DNA of 64,000 nucleotides from Cellulomonas sp. KRMCY2 (GTDB lineage Bacteria; Actinomycetota; Actinomycetes; Actinomycetales; Cellulomonadaceae), in contig NZ_JAGF01000001.1 of assembly GCF_000526515.1 (NCBI RefSeq), forward strand, positions 744,001 to 808,000. The letters run 5' to 3'. The notes below the pieces were generated by a model. It did no database searches and was not told where the DNA came from. It saw only the letters and a list, made by a program, of their open reading frames with translations. Below are positions 62,166 through 64,000 of this stretch, one piece after another; position 1 is the stretch's first letter, and every line of letters starts with the position of its first letter. The translations under genes were made by a program, and so were the position numbers.

Positions 62166-62668
62166 CCCCGGAACTCTCACTACCCGACCGCTCGCTGCTC
62201 GTCGCCGCGTCCTACGTCATCCTGAGGCGCGGGAACGAGGTGCTGCTCCACCTCCGCCGAGGTACCGGCTACCTCGACGACCACTGGGCGACCCTGGCCG
62301 GGCACGTCGATCCTGGCGAGTCCGCCGCCGAGGCGGCCTCCCGCGAGGCGATGGAAGAGGCGGGGGTGAGGGTCGACCAGCTGGACCTGCATCCGCTGAC
62401 CACGCTGCACCGCTTCGAGGTGGGCGGCCCGCAACGAGAGCAGCGCGCGGACTTCTTCTTCGAGGTGCGCGACTGGTCGGGCGACCCGCACATCGTTGAA
62501 CCGGAGAAGTGCGCCGACATGCGGTGGTTCCGGCTGGACGCGCTGCCCCACCCCGTCGTCCCGCACGAGCTCGAGATCCTCAATCGCCTCGAGCGCCCCG
62601 GGCACCCCGGCGACATGCCGGCAATACTCGTCGTGCGCTCCACAGGTCAGGCCGGGGAGCCCTGCTAG
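62162..62668 (+). CDS. Nudix hydrolase
   Basis: A 168-residue Nudix protein. The Nudix box GHVDPGESAAEAASREAMEEAGV (residues about 45-67) fits GX5EX7REUXEEXGU fully. The rest resembles 8-oxo-dGTP/ADP-ribose-type pyrophosphatases, with VILRRGNEVLLHLR at the start; substrate not assigned. GTG 62162 overlaps the DUF222 stop, so the two are co-translated. A housecleaning role next to an SOS-linked gene is plausible inference. Confidence 0.93.
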   Translation: MTPELSLPDRSLLVAASYVILRRGNEVLLHLRRGTGYLDDHWATLAGHVDPGESAAEAASREAMEEAGVRVDQLDLHPLTTLHRFEVGGPQREQRADFFFEVRDWSGDPHIVEPEKCADMRWFRLDALPHPVVPHELEILNRLERPGHPGDMPAILVVRSTGQAGEPC

Positions 62669-62707
62669 CTCGGACCAACATGGCCCAGACCCGCATCACC
62701 CAGCAGC

Positions 62708-64000
62708 TCAGGCCTTCTTGGTGCCGGCCTTGCTCGTCGCGGCCTTCTTCGCTGGAGCCTTCTTGACGGTCGTCCGCGTCGTCGTGCGGCGCTTGACCGG
62801 GCCGCGCGCGCGCTTCTCGGCCAGCAGCTCCGCGGCACGCTCGATGGTCACGGTCTCCACCGAGTCCTCCTTGCGCAACGTCGCGTTCGACTCGCCGTCC
62901 GTCACGTACGCACCGAACCGGCCCTCCTTGACCACCACCGGCTTGCCGGAGACGGGGTCGACGCCGAGCTCGCGCAGCGGCGCCGTCGCCGACGTCCCGC
63001 GTCCGCGCTTGGGCTGCTCGTAGATCGCCAGCGCCTCCTCGAGGGTGACGTCGAACATCGCTTCCTCGCTCGGCAGGGTCCGCGAGTCGGTCCCCTTCTT
63101 CAGGTAGGGCCCGTACCGACCGTTCTGCGCGGTGATCTCGACGCCGGTCTCCGGGTCGACGCCGACCACACGCGGCAACGACAGCAGGCGCAACGCGTCG
63201 TCGAGCGTGACGGCGTACAGCTCCATGGACTTGAGCAGGGACGCGGTCCTCGGCTTCGGCAGTGCTGCCAGCGCCTTCTTGCGCGCGGCCGCAGAGAGCC
63301 CCTCGTCGAGCTCGGGCTCGGGCAGCAGCTCGGTGACGTACGGCCCGTAGCGACCGTTCTTGGCGACGATCGTCGTCCCGGTGCTCGGGTCCTGGCCCAG
63401 CACGATGTCGCCGTCCGGCATCGTCTCGAGCAGCTCGCGCGCCTTGGCGACCGTCAGCTCGTCCGGCGCCAGGTCTTCGGGCACGGACGCCCGCCGCGGT
63501 GGCGTCGGCACGGCCCCCGCGCCGTCGGCTGTCGCTGCGCCGTCGGCTGTCGCTGCGGTCGCCTCTGCGCCACCGCCGACCCCGGCCTCCTCGAGATACG
63601 GCCCGTACCTGCCGACGCGCAGCGTGATGCCGTCACCGATGTCGATCGAGTTGACCTCGCGCGCGTCGATCTCGCCGAGGTTCGCGACGAGGTCGCGCAA
63701 CCCCTCCCCCTCGGTGCGACCGGTGCCGTCACCGAAGTAGAACCGGGTCAGCCAAGCGACGCGGTCCTTCTCGCCGGCCGCGATGGCGTCGAGGTCCAGC
63801 TCCATCTCCGCGGTGAAGTCGTAGTCCACCAACCAGTCGAAGTTCTCCTCCAGCAGCCGCGTGACGGCGAACGCCAGCCAGCTCGGCACGAGGGCCTGAC
63901 CTCGGTTTGTCACGTACCCGCGGTCCTGGATGACCGAGATCGTCGCGGCGTACGTCGAGGGCCGCCCGATGCCGCGCTCCTCGAGGGCCTTGATCAGGCT
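62708..64000 (-). CDS. topA: DNA topoisomerase I, C-terminal part
   Basis: The last 430 residues of a type IA topoisomerase whose N-terminus lies beyond the right edge. LEERGIGRPSTYAATISVIQDRGYV is the conserved late catalytic-core motif. The C-terminus has four Topo_C repeats, each with GRYGPY or GRFGAY and a STGT/ETGV-type turn, then a Lys/Ala-rich tail (KKAPAKKAATSKAGTKKA) typical of actinobacterial TopA. It relaxes negative supercoils and is essential. Confidence 0.97.
   Translation of the reverse strand, partial: SLIKALEERGIGRPSTYAATISVIQDRGYVTNRGQALVPSWLAFAVTRLLEENFDWLVDYDFTAEMELDLDAIAAGEKDRVAWLTRFYFGDGTGRTEGEGLRDLVANLGEIDAREVNSIDIGDGITLRVGRYGPYLEEAGVGGGAEATAATADGAATADGAGAVPTPPRRASVPEDLAPDELTVAKARELLETMPDGDIVLGQDPSTGTTIVAKNGRYGPYVTELLPEPELDEGLSAAARKKALAALPKPRTASLLKSMELYAVTLDDALRLLSLPRVVGVDPETGVEITAQNGRYGPYLKKGTDSRTLPSEEAMFDVTLEEALAIYEQPKRGRGTSATAPLRELGVDPVSGKPVVVKEGRFGAYVTDGESNATLRKEDSVETVTIERAAELLAEKRARGPVKRRTTTRTTVKKAPAKKAATSKAGTKKA

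Overview
The window is very GC-rich, dense, double-stranded coding DNA with GTG starts, 4-bp ATGA/GTGA overlaps and ECF-type sigma factors. Gene content (membrane H+-pyrophosphatase, PPDK, DUF222/HNH protein, LacI and PspC regulators, topA/tmk/holB neighbourhood) points to an actinobacterium, most likely in or near the Cellulomonadaceae; that family-level guess is inference.

1-20.2 kb: the 5' part of a large FAD/Fe-S oxidoreductase, an OsmC peroxidase, a PCMT-like methyltransferase, then a divergent pyrophosphate pair (ppdK and hppA) with a glycosyltransferase coupled to hppA. An SDR, a GNAT, a MinD-like ATPase with a hexapeptide repeat, a sigma/membrane anti-sigma-like pair, a cold-shock gene, a glutamine amidotransferase, a YtrA-type GntR/membrane-protein pair, a second GNAT and an MFS exporter follow.

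20.2-44.9 kb: PspC protein, a 1325-residue secreted subtilase, a thioredoxin-CcdA fusion next to an anti-sigma-like ATPase, a HAD phosphatase, a DUF2807 lipoprotein, a Gfo/Idh oxidoreductase, several small proteins, a 981-residue AAA/LuxR regulator, a stand-alone LigD-type polymerase, a divergent CotH / VTC-domain / DUF4956 cluster, a LacI regulator and a DUF4153-like membrane protein.

44.98-52.23 kb: a genomic island. A 38-bp exact (49-bp near-exact) copy of the 3' end of tRNA-Thr(CGT) lies exactly 7,200 bp from the intact tRNA. Between them are two extracytoplasmic beta-propeller proteins, an ECF sigma factor with its own promoter, a GntR/membrane-protein pair, an IS30-family insertion that splits a small cysteine-rich reading frame, and remnants, but no integrase.

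52.4-64 kb: VOC protein, secreted TAP-like hydrolase, holB-tmk operon, Gfo/Idh oxidoreductase, a PfkB kinase with a Gly-Ala hexanucleotide repeat, an IS1595-family element abutting the start codon of a DUF222/HNH gene, a Nudix hydrolase coupled to it, and the 3' part of topA.

Recurring themes are sigma factors or GntR regulators translationally coupled to membrane partners, in-frame tandem repeats in three proteins, and short GC-rich tandem arrays between genes.
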